Source of the DNA: Linum tenue
Lineage: Eukaryota > Streptophyta > Magnoliopsida > Malpighiales > Linaceae
Reading direction: 5' to 3'
DNA: 64,000 nt
NCBI GenBank assembly: GCA_946122785.1
Contig: CAMGYJ010000011.1
Coordinates: 18,352,001 to 18,416,000 of the forward strand
The number at the start of each line of letters is the position of its first letter. Positions within the stretch are counted from its first letter, which is position 1. A program made the translations under genes and the position numbers. Below are positions 21,759 to 34,100 of the stretch, one piece after another. The notes beneath the pieces are model-generated. The model was given only the letters and a program-made list of their open reading frames with translations. It was not told the origin of the DNA and made no database searches.

Positions 21759-24700
21759 TTAAGATCCTTTTTTGGGACTTTGTTTCGGGCACTTAGGGCG
21801 AAAATGACCATATTTCCCACATTTCGAACACTTTCTTAAACTTTTGCCCGATGCAGTTCGTGCTGACTTGAATGTCCCCTTGGTCTTCCCAATCTTTGGA
21901 TCTTTCACACTTCGAAGGGGTGCTGGAGGGTTTGCCGGTGTGGTGTTGTCCGTTCTCTCCCTCGCGAACTCAATTGCCCATTGAGTAAGGTCGTCCAACG
22001 TCTTAGAGACATGATTAAAAGCAGATTCATTACCACACGCGATGTCACATAAACGCTTACACTTTAGAGCCAATCCTCCATGTCTTATCAGTCGACCAAC
22101 TTTCTCTCCCACATCACCTCCAACTCCAGGATGACGATTTAGTGTCTTCGCATTTTGGGTCCATCGAAGCTTGAACCACGACGAGGGTAGTGCGGTGTAT
22201 CCCTTATTTTTTTATTACTGTAAGCATGTGTCTGCATGGAAACCCCTTAGATTCAAATAATGCACACTCACATTTTAGATCTTGATTGGACGTATTAAAT
22301 GTTAACCGCCTTATCCGATCTGGGTTCATGTAGTTCTTCAGTATGAATGTCTTTGTCCCATCTGATTCATTTCTTTTCTCCGCTAATACATAAGAAGCTT
22401 CATTCTCTAGTTCAGACTTGAAGATAGCAAATGTACTATGAGTGTAGATACTTTCAGCTTGCATTTCCCAAGTGCGAAGGGCATGCTTGCAGACCAACCT
22501 CGTGTGCCTAGAAGTATAATCATCCTGCACCTCCGTGAAACGCATCCCCTCCAGTGCTTCATCAATGCCCTGAACAAAACGTTGCAAGCTGTATTGAGTT
22601 CCCACATACCCATTTATCCAATGGTTACATGACTCACAGTAATTTGTCAGCGTACAAATCCTGCAACCAGTGCAGTCAAAATCGCGCTTTAAAGCGTAAA
22701 ATCGTACGATTTTAAGTTTATAGGGAAGGAAAATGTTTCAAATCACTAATAAAATCGTTTTTCACTCAAAATCGGTCAAAAGCGTTGTAAAATCGTTGAA
22801 ATCGGATAAAATCGTGTTTTCAGACCGTTTTTATCCGATTCCAAGCCAAGGAGAAATCTGTCTCCACCAAACCAAAACGGCGTCGTTTTGAGCACTTCGG
22901 GCAAAAAAAAAGGGGAGAGGCGTGGATATCGGACTCGGGCCGAGGCTGCAATCCCTTGTCCGCCTTCTCCTCCTCCTCGACAAACACTCCACCAATCCCT
23001 AATCCGCCGTTTCCACTCTCCAACACTCCACTACGGCAGCACCCACCTCCTCGACGAACGTCCTTCTCGGCAAAGCACGCTCGCCGCCGCCGCGAGGCAG
23101 TCCTTCTCTGCAATCGCTACAAGTCCGCAACCATCGCTGCCACCTTCCAGCGAAGCTCAAGCTCGTCGCACTCGATAGTTCCCGTTGCTTGTCGCCGTTG
23201 CACTCTTCGTCGCCCGTCCCACTCTTCATCGCGCATCGCACTCCCCGGGGCCACAACCTAGCATGTTAGTTTTCGTCGCCCGTCACATTCCCTTGGCTGC
23301 TGACTTTTCTTCTTAGCTCACCCGCTCTCCGATGGCGGGCTGATATCTGTTCTCAGCTGACATAAATTTTATTTATGTTTCATTCCTCCCCATTAAATCA
23401 ACCAGTCGTTAGCTCATAGTATCCTCACATGAGTTTTGAATATGTTTTCGGAAAGTATATCACATAGGTTTGAGTTCATGGGTGTTTGGAGGGGATGTGA
23501 TCCCATGAGTTTCAGTAACGTTAAGGTTAAAGCTTCCTTCTATCTTTTATAACATTTGTGTGCTTTGATTTCGAGAAACTTGGATTATTAAAGTCCTATG
23601 TTATTATGTAAGCTTAAACCAGTTTGTGGGAATTTGGATTCTTAACTCGTTTGTGAGTTACGATTTATGTTTATGAAGTTATTTTGAAGATATTATGAGC
23701 TTGTATTAATTTAGATGTGAATTGCAAGTATTTATTCTTTTATATAAACTCTGTGCACTCGTATTTTACATAGTTTATTTCGTACTTAATAGATTCTGAA
23801 CTATTATATAGGATGCATAAAAAACTTACGCTTTTACGCTTTGATTCACCGCTTTTCGATTTTACCCCTTTTCCGCTTTTAGGTAGAATCGCGCTTTTGA
23901 CTGCATTGCCCGCAACCACTTATTTGCAGACAAACCATGCTGACTAATCAAATGCTCCCAACGCCTCTCAAACTCCTCAATCGATATACGTGCTTTCGCC
24001 AAGTAAGTGAATGCGCTAACGAACTCCTTATTATGAACGGCCGTTGTCGCATTTGTCTCAATATGCCAAATACACAGACGGTGAGGCACTCCGACCAGAA
24101 CAGTAGCAATGGCACCACGCATAGACTTGTCTCCGTCTGTGATCACTAAAGTTGGCATCTTAGAGTTCATACACTCCAGAAAAGTATTCAACAACCAAAC
24201 ATAGTTGGGGATTGTCTCGTTATCCAACTGGGCAAAACCATATATGATGTTACGGTGGTGGTGATTTACACCAACCATCATAACAAATGGTCGATTGTAC
24301 TTGTTGCGCTTGTAGCATGCATCGAACGCCAAGACATCCCAAAAAAAATGGTAATCTACTCTAGATGTGGAGTCCGACCAGAAGAGATTGCCTAATTCAC
24401 CTTCATCGTTGGTTGTGTACTTGAAGAAGCTGCCCGCATTAGAGGTATGTTTACTTTGCAAGTAACCCAATGTTCGGTTAACATCTCCTATTAGATCGTC
24501 GTCAACTGTTCGGGATTGCTGAACAGCATTGTCCAAATCCTTTGGAGTGTACCCCAGATTCTCATATCCTCCAACTTTATTCTTCATGAACTGAACAATG
24601 TTGCGTTGTTTTATTCCTGACTGTCGTATCCCTATCGCCAGAGCCTTGTCTCCTTCACTCACATTTCGATGAGACCGAAGGAATTGAGTTTCTTCTTCAT

Positions 24701-25217
24701 TGCAGCAACGATGTGAGTGCTTCCTCTCAAACTTAGAAACAACCCACATTTTCTTATTCCGATCAAAGCGTACAGTATACGATGCCTTGCAAGAATGTCT
24801 TGTCATCTTACGATGTTGTCGAGTCCGACCTTCTTTATCTATATGCATCTTCTCTCTAGTCCCCTCTCTCGAACATACCATTGTCCTCCCAATTGCTACT
24901 CCTCGACGACTCCTCCGAAGATCTCTACGCCGAACGCTAAATCCTTTCGCTTTAGCATAGGAATCGTAAAATTTCTCTGCATCTTCTAATGTTTGGAACT
25001 CCATGGAAGGAATTTGTTGTTCATATTCAGTAGCTTCTTCATCATCCATAAATTCTTCTTCAACACCCTCGGTTTCATTATCATCCCCAACCACTTCATC
25101 ATCCGTATTATCTGTATCATCTGAATTATCCATATCTCCTTCTCGAGCATCCTTAGGTTCCTCATCGAAGTTAACCTCATCATCATCTCTATCATCTCTT
25201 TCATCTCTGTTATCCAT
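21759..25217 (-). pseudogene. FAR1-domain MURA transposase, interrupted
   Basis: The start is MDNRDERDDRDD at 25217 after a TTGCAG acceptor-like site. An acidic N-terminus precedes a FAR1 DNA-binding domain (about residues 70-165: FYDSYAKAKGFSVRRRD, then RHSCKAS and HSHRC). The MULE transposase core follows: VLAFDACYKRN and VITDGDKSM supply the first two acidic residues, and RLCIWHI follows. At 22670-23909 an inserted element splits the gene. Past it come CNHWINGYVGTQYSLQRF and a SWIM zinc finger (CECALFESKGFPCRH). A shift in an A7 run near 22215-22221 precedes the C-terminal CSKCGKYGHFRPKC zinc knuckle, ending at 21759. The segment expected just after the insertion appears shortened and changes frame. 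In intact elements this enzyme binds TIRs and excises the DNA. Confidence 0.9.
22670..23909. mobile_element. 1.24-kb TIR element inserted in the MULE transposase
   Basis: Left end GTGCAGTCAAAATCGCGC; right end, on the minus strand, GCAATGCAGTCAAAAGCGCG. Flanking CTGCAACCA (22661-22669) and CCGCAACCA (23910-23918) look like a 9-bp TSD with one change (8 bp is possible), so it is Mutator- or hAT-like. The left subterminal region repeats AAAATCGT / AATCGGTC words; the middle (about 22880-23250) is GC-rich and of unknown origin. Transposase reading resumes on both sides, which confirms insertion. Confidence 0.8.
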
Positions 25218-25298
25218 CCTGCAACGATCGGAATACGAATTTAATGTCAAAAACATACACAATTAGCTCTCGTCAGGTCGATCTGAATGAACTGTACG

Positions 25299-26062
25299 GT
25301 CGACCTTATTACTAAATAACAAAGATGAGGTCGACCCAAATTTACTGACAGGTCGACCTAATCATATAATTACACAAATACGGTCGACCGGATGGTGGGG
25401 GTGGTCGACCTAATTAGGGAAAAATTTAACCACATACAACCATTAACAAGCACATACGAGACATACCTTAGCCAAGAGGTCAACCACTTATTGTTACGGT
25501 CTACCGGAATAAAAATAAACCGCCACCAACACCCGATCACAATAAGAGCGATGAGATTACAACTTCACTCCAACAAATTGCATAAATCGAAGTACGATTA
25601 AAGCCTTAAGACTCCCATCTATTTATAGATCATGTAGACGAATTCCTTATCCAATTGGTGAAAGATATATAAAATCATAATTCGACAAGGACAAGTACAC
25701 AAAATCCTAATTGTACAAGGGCATGAATCATTACGGTCGACCGCTTTGCACAAATGGTCGACCGTCTTGGGTAAATGTGAAACAGGTCGACCTCTTTACA
25801 CAAATGGTCGACCGTTGTTTATAAATGTGAAACAGGTCGACCTCTTTACTGAAATGGCCGACCATTGTTTATAAATGTGAAACAGGTCGACCTCTTGACA
25901 CGAATGGTTGACCGTATTTTATTAAGGCCAAACAGACGAGATTCCATCCTTATTCTACATGGTTTTTGACTTTGCTACGGTATCATAGGTCGACCTTAAG
26001 CGTCACGAGGTCGACCTATGCTCTGCCTTTGGGTATGCCCGCTTTGAGTATGTGGTCGACCA
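25299..26062. repeat. GGTCGACC cluster between transposase and Ulp1-like gene
   Basis: About 14 exact motifs by hand count, including a short array near 25736-25920 with repeated AAATGTGAAACAGGTCGACC units alternating with TGGTCGACCGT. Degenerate copies (GGCCGACC, GGTTGACC, GGTCTACC) show decay. This is noncoding and upstream of the transposase start. Confidence 0.88.
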
Positions 26063-26217
26063 CTTGTTCTAGATGATTGAAATCGTAAATTCAGTCACAT
26101 CCATAATTGTATAACAAATCTAATAAACGATAAACATTCAAAATCCAAAATGAAACGATATCGCAAATACAAATTCAATGTATTGTCCAAATAATGCAAC
26201 ATTGTAACTTAACGACT

Positions 26218-28344
26218 TCATTTCTTTGCTTTTTTGTTTGAACTTTGTCTATCTTTGCCTCGTTCCATGCATTCATCTACTACATGCTTGAAAAGATTTT
26301 CTCGTGCACGGTTTTCAAAATGTGTAGCCAGATACCATAGAATCTCCTTTCGATCCGGTAATTTGTGTTCTTCTCCTATCTGCATTATGCCATGTAAGAC
26401 TTTTTTTTTTCGTCGAATGCCATGTAAGACTTCGTTACAACTAAAAAAAGTGTAAATTAAACAAGTTATTTGTTTGACGATATACTCACCACTCTATCCA
26501 GATCCTTGAATCCATAGCGCATCCACTACATGACGTGCACACCACACTCAGTACTATTCCTTTGCCGTTGAACTCGTAGCTCATCAAAATTGAAATCTCC
26601 AAAATTTGGTACTACTACATTGCTCATGCGATCCGGTTTCAAAATATCATCCAAATTGGAAACTACACACAAATAACGAATATTTTAAGCTTCTAGCATA
26701 ATACGTAACGCTTAGTAGTCAGAAAATTATAGGAAACACTTACCAATTTCTTGCATAGTGCTGATTTACGCCTACGATTCGCCTCACTAGTTGAAGGTAG
26801 ACTGTCAAGCAAAAATGCAGTTTTTTGCTGGACATTGACGAGATACAGAAACCAATGACGTGCTTCATCGTCAAGAACTGGCATAAATATCTAGCAACGG
26901 AACACTCACTATATGTTATAAACAGCGAATACAAACAAATGCACTTTCGAAATTTAATGATATAGGGATATTGACTAGACTAACCTTCTGACATGCACTA
27001 ACATTCGGCATAAAGACCACGCCATCATTCATCAACTTGTTACGAATTTGTCTGGTCTTCATGTTAGCGTGTACCATTTTCTGCACCATGTTTTAATTGA
27101 GATGAATTGACATGGTACAATATAAATAACTAGGTTATGACAAATAATTTGACATTACGACTCTTACCGAAAACATATTTGGCAGATACCACACATTTGG
27201 CTCTTTCACATCATGTTTTTCAGACATTGTTAGTGCCCTTGCACACAAATCCACTATCTACCATCCAACAATCAAACACAAAATCATCGTAAATCGTAAC
27301 ATAAATAGTGCACAATTCATACGAAAGTTGTAGTAGTATAGTACTTACTGATGAGCAAACCCAGCTATTCTCGCTAATGACCGAACTCAAATAATATCGT
27401 TGCACGTTTTCAGAAAAAAAGTCCACAACGGTCAAACTGCAAAAATCAAAATAACAGAAATGTCAATTGTGATTTGCAACGTACAGGTCGACCTGTTCAC
27501 AGTCACGGTCGACCTTATTGGACAAACGGTCGACCTCACGTACTAAAAAATGTCTTACTTGTCCCAATTCGTGTCCCCGTCATTCTCTTTAGTAACAACA
27601 TAATACAAGTCTTCAACTGGATTTTGAAGATTTTTGGTGAATCCTTCTAGACCCTCCACTTTCATGACCTACAAATCATAGTTAAAATTAAAGTAACATA
27701 TGAACACAAACACACATTATAGATGAATATGTAACGTAAACTTACCCCGTGCTTTTAGAAAGGACTCTTAGATTCATCTTCATCGCTATCATCACTAAAT
27801 AATCTTTTTCTTACAAATTGATCCTTCTGTGGAGTGGTGTAGGAGTCACTTTCATATCATGGTCTCTTGTACTTAGGAGAGGAACCCTTGCTGCCATTCG
27901 TTGTTTCACTCTGTCAAACATATAAACAAAACAAATTAGCACTAATGATAGTAATACTAATATCTTCAATCACATATGAATATACTTGGATACCTTTAAA
28001 ATGTGCTCTTTCAATAAATCGTCTATGCTCTGGTAGCAATTTTCAGAGTCATCATGGTCTTCCTCCTCTTTACCAAAGTCAAATTTCTTTCCTTTACCAT
28101 TTCTTCCGCCATTCTCCATTCGTTATGCGCTTATATCTTTGATAGCACCTTCTAGCCTCTCAAACCCGTCATGCATCATCCCAGTCATATCTGTCAGTCG
28201 AACTGACAATTGCTCCACTCTATCACGCATGGACTTCTGAAAGTCATTGACTTGTGTTTGACACACCACCAGCTTCTCTTGTGTGGCTTTCAACAATTTC
28301 ATGATTTCACCCAAATCTTGATGCAGTTTCTCATCATGCGTCAT
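26218..28344 (-). pseudogene. Ulp1-like (C48) cysteine protease gene of the MULE
   Basis: The multi-exon remnant starts with a coiled-coil segment (MTHDEKLHQDLGEIMKLLK, 28344-28123), then TAA, then MENGGRNGKGKKFDFG in the same frame. Toward the 3' end, segments at about 27240-27000 read DLCARALTMSEKHDVKEPNV and NDGVVFMPNVS. The catalytic part follows: HWFLYL (His) and LLDSLPS (Asp) at about 26750-26890, bounded by TAG and GTAAGT splice sites, and QRNSTECGVHV (Gln and catalytic Cys) at about 26530-26575. A TAG codon follows that Cys by four residues. The C-terminus is a lysine-rich tail ending near 26218. The family cleaves SUMO or related conjugates; in MULEs its role is unknown. Exon borders are approximate. 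Confidence 0.82.
27485..27533. repeat. Three GGTCGACC motifs in an intron-like gap of the Ulp1-like gene
   Basis: Three exact copies within about 50 bp, between coding segments of the protease gene. Confidence 0.85.
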
Positions 28345-28419
28345 CGTCTAAACAATTTAAAGAAAAATTCAAATCATAATTCAACTACAGATTTCTACAA
28401 TTGACCAAAAAACAAAGAC

Positions 28420-29343
28420 GTGGTCGACCTGACAAAGTATTAGGTCGACCTGGAAGACAAATAGTGACTACCACAACCATTAAGGTCGACCTCTGTTATT
28501 CCTAGGTCGACCTATCCAGCAGGAAAATAACAATTAACAACAAAAAGTAAGTTCAAAATTAAACCGAAAAAGGATAGGTCGACCAGATATCTGGCGCGGT
28601 CTACCTTTTCAAGCACAACATAGTCATACAAACAATGCCAAAGTCGATATTCAGGTTGAATAACCAAAAAAACAGAAACGGTCGACCTTGAAACCAATTA
28701 GGTCGACCAATTGGGTTGATCTTCGTTACCTCGCAAGTACAGAAGTCCAAGTGTTGTGGCCTAAATTCAAATACGAAGAATTGTCTCGTCAGGTCGACCT
28801 GGTTGACGTCACGGTCGACCGAATGGAATTCTGCACCCAACAATATATCAGATTAGCCGGTGGAAATCACGCATTAGAAAAGAAGACGGCGAGTGCTACA
28901 TTAGGTCGAACGCACCTTAGACCTGGTCGACCACTTCCAACACGTACAACAGCAACCGCGAACGATCTTCTTCACAAAGGCTCTAAATCGGAAAAAAACC
29001 CTAATTCAGACTTGGAGGCGTTGAAGGGGACTTATATTCGTATTTATAGAGATTGAGGACGTGAATGGATCGACCCAATTCATTTCCTTGTCCAATTGTG
29101 GAACCTTTCTGGTGTTGGAATCCATATCCAATACGGATACGGTGTGAAGGCGGTCGACCTCTTCATAATGCGGTCGACTTGTTAGGTGCACAAGGGTCGG
29201 CCTATGAAATATTTGGGTCGACCTTTCATTCTGTTAGACCACCAAAGCGGTCGACCATATTATGTAAGAGGTCGACCGCGTCTCGGAACCCCACATACAT
29301 GAATTAGTCCGTTCGGTCGACCGCATGTTGGATTAGGTCGACC
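28420..29343. repeat. GGTCGACC cluster next to the right TIR
   Basis: About 16 exact copies by hand count plus degenerate ones (GGTCTACC, GGTCGGCC, GGTCGACT). The last two are in the right TIR. This is upstream of the Ulp1-like gene on the minus strand, where its promoter would be expected. Confidence 0.88.
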
Positions 29344-29389
29344 GAAAAGTCCATGTCACGGTGACATGCATGTCACCGTAGCAAAATCC
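29312..29389 (-). repeat. Right TIR of the 12-kb MULE
   Basis: On the minus strand it starts GGATTTTGCTACGGTGACAT, then CATGTCACCGTGACATG and TTTTCGGTCGACC. It aligns to the left TIR gap-free over about 77 bp, with mismatches concentrated in the first 25 bp and at about +58 to +63. Confidence 0.92.
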
Positions 29390-29509
29390 TAACTAATAAA
29401 GATTTGCTTTGTACAGCTCTATGCTCATCAAGTGAAAGAAAGAAGAAGATACACCAAAAGTTACTGTGAGAAAGAAAGTGTTTCACAACTAAAAATTCAC
29501 TTATGAAGT

Positions 29510-29699
29510 TGTCCAAGAGGAAACGACCAGGACCTAGATGTAGATGTTACTTAGTTCATAGGTGATGTTGTAAAATGTATTTACTTTAAGTACTGAATAG
29601 GTAATTAGGATTCTTTATATATATGATGTAATGTAAAGGATATGGTAACTTTTCATTTTCCAATTAATAAAATCTGCCTGTAGGGTTCTCTAAACGACA
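29510..29699 (+). repeat. 5' LTR of Copia B
   Basis: TGTCCAAGAGG to TAAACGACA, with a TATA-like TTTATATATATG near 29614-29625. It differs from the 3' LTR at only about nine positions in 190, so the element is fairly young. Confidence 0.88.
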
Positions 29700-29998
29700 T
29701 GGTATCAGACGACGAAATTCACCTTTCTTGTTTTCTTTGACTTTCCGTCATTTTCTTTTCCTTTCTCGAGGACTTCAGGAGAAGGGAATATCTCGTTAGT
29801 TTCTCTTTCCTCTGCTTCTCGATCGTTCTTCGATCGATTCGTTCCAGTCTCCGCTCACTCTGATTCTTTGATTCGTTCATTTTTTTGCAACAATCACCGA
29901 TTCGTTCATTTCTCAGCGATGATCATGAGTCTTGATTCCGTTTGTTCAGCATCTTTTCCAGTCGATTCGTCAGCCATTTCAGATCCAGATCAAGATCG

Positions 29999-31189
29999 AT
30001 GGCGTCTTTCTCCGCCGTTAATGCAACGTTTGGTCCACCGCCTTCTGGAGCTGCGTCTGGTGGTGTCCCTCCGGTCACTATGATCCCTAGCAGTATTCCT
30101 CCGGTTAGCGCGATGTTTGGTGGTTCTGCGTCCATCGGTGCTACACTGTCGCTGGCGCATGCGTTCTTTGTGGCCAACATCGATCTCTCTGCTCAGCAAC
30201 TTGTTACAGTGCTGCTTTCTGGCTCCAACTATCACAGCTGGGCGCAATCAATGCGCATGGTATTACATGCAAGAAACAAGCTCCCGTTAATCGATTCCCG
30301 TTCACCAGTCCCGTCGCCAGATGATCCTCTCTGGAGTGCTTGGGATCAGGCCAATGTTCTCGTGCTAGGATGGATTCAACGGTCTGTTGCTCCTGAGATT
30401 GCACAGAGTATTCTGTGGTTCAATACAGTTGTAGAAGCCTGGGAGGATCTTCGCGAACGTTTCAGTGAAGGAAATGAGATTCGTATCTCGGATCTCTATG
30501 ATGAAATCGCGGCTCTCAAGCAAGGTTCGTTGTCTATTAGCTCTTACTTTACCAAATTTCGTGTGTTGTGGGAAGAGTTTTTGGTTCTGCGACCTCTCCC
30601 TGTTTGCTCCTGCAATCCTAAGTGCAAGTGTGATGCTTCATCGATTCCGCGAGAATATATGCGTAGGGATAAGGTTATTCGTATTCTAAAGGGGCTGAAT
30701 GAGAGCTTTGGTCACATTAAGTCACAACTGTTGATGATGGATCCACTGCCTTCCATCAATAAGGTTTTTTCTAGCCTAGCTCAGCATGAACGGCAGTCTG
30801 TTAATCCGTCGTTACTCCCTACTGCCCTAGCTGCTCACACTCATGGAGCTTCAAAGGGACATCATTCTGGCCAAGGAGGTTCTTCCAAGGGTCAGACTTC
30901 TAATGCTTCAGGACAAGGTGGGGGTAAGAAGCGACCTTATTGTACTCACTGTGAAGGTTATGGGCATACGGTGGATCGATGCTATAAACTTCATGGGTAT
31001 CCACCAGTATACAAGCATCGCGGTGTTAATGCTGCTGTGACAGAGGTTGATCAACCTTATTCTACTGATGGAGTTGCTGGTAATGAACCTGCGGTGCTTA
31101 CTAGAGCCCAATATCACTCCTTACTCCGCAAGTGCAACATCTTTCTGCTACTCCTGCAGTCAATCTGGTCACGTCTACAAGACAGATGA
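29999..31189 (+). pseudogene. Copia B gag
   Basis: The start MASFSAVNATFG lies at 29999. The capsid region includes LLSGSNYHSWAQSMRMVLHA, WDQANVLVLGWIQ, AWEDLRERFSEGN and CSCNPKCKCD, typical of plant Copia gag with the N-terminal retrotransposon domain. After a Gly/Ser/Gln-rich linker comes a zinc knuckle CTHCEGYGHTVDRC. The frame drifts after LLRK near 31125, where the pol frame takes over; a one-base indel is the simplest cause. It is otherwise open over about 380 codons, so it is the best preserved gag in the window. Confidence 0.88.
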
Positions 31190-34100
31190 CACCTACACCA
31201 GCTGCTCCTGCTTCTATTCCATCAGCTGCTGCTCCTGCTACTCTTCCATCAGCTGACGATTCTGTCTATATCCCTCAACCACTTGGGGACAATGATATTA
31301 CCACAGAAGATACAGGTACTATCCTCTCATCTCCGAACTTAGCTTTGAATTCTATGGATTATATAGTGGATAGTGGTGCAACTGATCATGTTGTGTCTGT
31401 GTTACACTTATTTCAGACCTATAGAAAAATAAACAACATGTCAGTTTCATTACCAAATGGTGTTAAAGTTAGAGTTACCCACATAGGAACTATTCAAATC
31501 ACTCCTATGCTTACTTTACATGATGTATTATACATTCCAGCGTTTTCTTTCAATCTCATTTCAGTGTCTAAACTAGTAAAATCTTCAAATTGCATCTTAA
31601 AATTTACTGCCGATTCTTGCTTAATTCAGGATCTTTCGTCCCACGAAACGATTGGTACAGCTAAACAAGAATCTGGCCTCTATCATCTCAACATAGCATC
31701 ATTTGTATCTCAATCATCCTCCTGTAATGTTTGTTTCAATGCCACTTATGTTCCTTTTGATATATGTCATTACAGACTTGGTCACACTTCCATTCCACTC
31801 TCTCATATTTTAGATGATACAATCAGACCAGTTGTTTCTCATAATAAAACACCTTGTACTATCTGTCCTTTAGCTAAACAGAAGCGTCTTCCTTTTCCTT
31901 CGAGTACCTCTCATGCTTCTTTTCCTTTTGAGTTACTTCATATCGATATATGGGGACCATATCAGGTTCCCACTGTTGATGGTTTTAGATACTTTCTCAC
32001 TTGTGTTGATGATTTCTCAAGACACACTTGGATTTATCTAATGAAAACAAAAGGTGAAGCTAGGCAAATTCTTTTAGATCTTCTGGCTTTCGTTAATACT
32101 AAATTGTCTTCAAAAATCAAAATAATCCGAACTGATAATGGCCAAGAATTTAATGTTCCATCTTTCTAGAATACGTTTGGTATTATACATCAAACAACTT
32201 GCGTTGCTTCCTCTCAACAAAATGATCGTGTTGAGAGGAAACACCAACATATATTGGCTGTTGCTCGTGCTCTCATGTTTCAAGCTTCATTACCAATCTC
32301 TTTTTGGGGTTTTGCTATTTTACATTCTGTATTCTTGATTAACAGAATGCCATCTCCACTTTTACAAAATCTTTCTCCTTATGAATTGCTTTTCAAAACT
32401 AAACCTGCTTATAGTGAATTCAAGGTTTTTGGTTGCCTTGTTTTTGCTTCAACATTGCAACATAACATACCAAAATTTGCTCCTAGAGCCGACCCTTGTG
32501 TTTTCTTAGGTTTGCTCAACACTGTTAAAGGGTATAGAATTTATAATCTCGTTTCTCATAACATCTTTTATTCACGAGATACTGTATTCCATGAACATGT
32601 CTTTCCATTTGCTAATTCTAAGTCCACACCTGAGTTTGATTTTTGTTTTCCTTGTATTCAAGTTCAGGAAACAGTAGCTCATCATAGTTTAACTGATTCA
32701 TATTCTCGGCTTCAACCTCTTTCTTCTTTGCCTCAATCTGAGGAGCTTTTAGATTCCTCATTTCCTCCACCCGAGGAACCTCTAGATCTGGTTGATATCA
32801 TTCAAGCAGTTGAACCACCTCCTTATGCGAGGCCTTATCGTGTTAAGGTACGTCCTAAGAAGTTAAATGATTACATATGTGCTGTATAGTGTAATGATGT
32901 TACTTTTCCTTTATCTATGGTCATGACTTTTGATAATCTGAGTCCAGAATACAAGAAGTACATTCTGGCCAATTCTGCTATTCTAGAACCTCGATCATAC
33001 AAAGAAGCCATTAAGGATCCTAGATGGTCAGAAGCTTGTAATTCTGAGTTAGCTTCTTTGGACAAAACTAATACATGGACTATTGTGGAATTGCCTATTG
33101 GTAAGATTGCTATAGGAAATATGTGGGTTTTCAAAGTTAAGTTTCTTGTTAATGGTGACATAGAAAGGTTTAAATCTCGACTAGTAGCAAAGGGGTACAC
33201 TCAAACCCCTGGCCTAGACTATTTAGAAACCTTTGCACCAGTTGTCAAACACACAACTGTTCGACTTGTTTTGTCATTAGCTGCTATTAACAACTGACAC
33301 TTGCATCAGCTTGATGTTAATACAACATTTTTACATGGGGACCTTGATGAAGAGGTTTACATGAAAATCCCTCCAGGTCTGGTAGTGCCTCCTGGCTTTA
33401 AAAATCCAGTATGTCGTCTTAACAGGTCAATTGATGGTTTAAAACAAGCAAGTAGCCAATGGAATATTAAACTTTCAAAGTTTTTAATTTCAGCTGGTTA
33501 CAAACAGTCTAAAGCAGATTACTCTATGTTTGTTCGTAGTCATAATCAGTCTTTTACCATTGCACTTGTGCATGTTGATGATATAATCTTGGCTGGAAAT
33601 GATCTTAATGCCATTACTGATCTCAAACAGCAGCTACATCAGACATTTACAATCAAGGATCTTGGAGAATTGAAATTTTTTCTTGGTCTTGAGATTGTTA
33701 GGTCTGATAAGGGCATTCTGTTATATCAAAGGAAATTTGCATTAGATTTGTTAACAGATTATGGTTTTCTAAGTGCAGAACCTTGTGACTCTCCTTCTGT
33801 TCCAGGTACCAAACTTTATGCCACTTCTGGTAATCTTTTTTCTGACCCTTCTGTTTACAAACGGCTGGTAGAGAGACTTTTATATCTTTGTAATACACAT
33901 CCCGATCTTGCTTATTCAGTCCATCAGTTAAGTCAGTTTACACACAGCCCTACTGACCTGCATATGCAAGCTGCCGAACGTGTTCTACGTTATATCAAAG
34001 GCACTACAGGTCAGGGACTTTTCTTTTCTGTTGCATGTGAACTAAAATTGAAAGCATTTTGTGATAGTGACTGGGCTGGCTGCCCAGACACGCGCAGATC

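Larger units (their letters stand above)
17238..29389 (-). mobile_element. 12,152-bp Mutator-like element (Ulp1-bearing, Kaonashi-type MULE)
   Basis: TAACTAATA at 17229-17237 and again at 29390-29398 is an exact 9-bp TSD, the size diagnostic for Mutator elements. The ends align without gaps as about 77-bp inverted repeats. Three interrupted genes lie on the minus strand: a Ulp1-like C48 protease (28344-26218), a FAR1/MURA transposase (25217-21759) and a PF20167-like protein (19174-17938). Intergenic DNA carries about 78 exact GGTCGACC palindromes. MULEs combining a transposase with a Ulp1-like gene are known in plants (the Kaonashi group). A 1.24-kb TIR element interrupts the transposase, and stops or frameshifts affect every gene, so it is probably not autonomous, although the exact TSD suggests moderate age. 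Confidence 0.93.

Noticed and set aside
22820..23261. Overlapping ORFs in the GC-rich core of the transposase insertion
   Set aside because: They are Arg/Ser/Pro-rich in all frames, typical of GC-rich noncoding DNA; no domain is visible.
17284..29343. GGTCGACC contains the SalI site GTCGAC; possible cloning or linker artefact
   Set aside because: The copies lie in diverse contexts, are matched in register by both TIRs, and grade into point-mutated variants. That is biological decay and not vector sequence.
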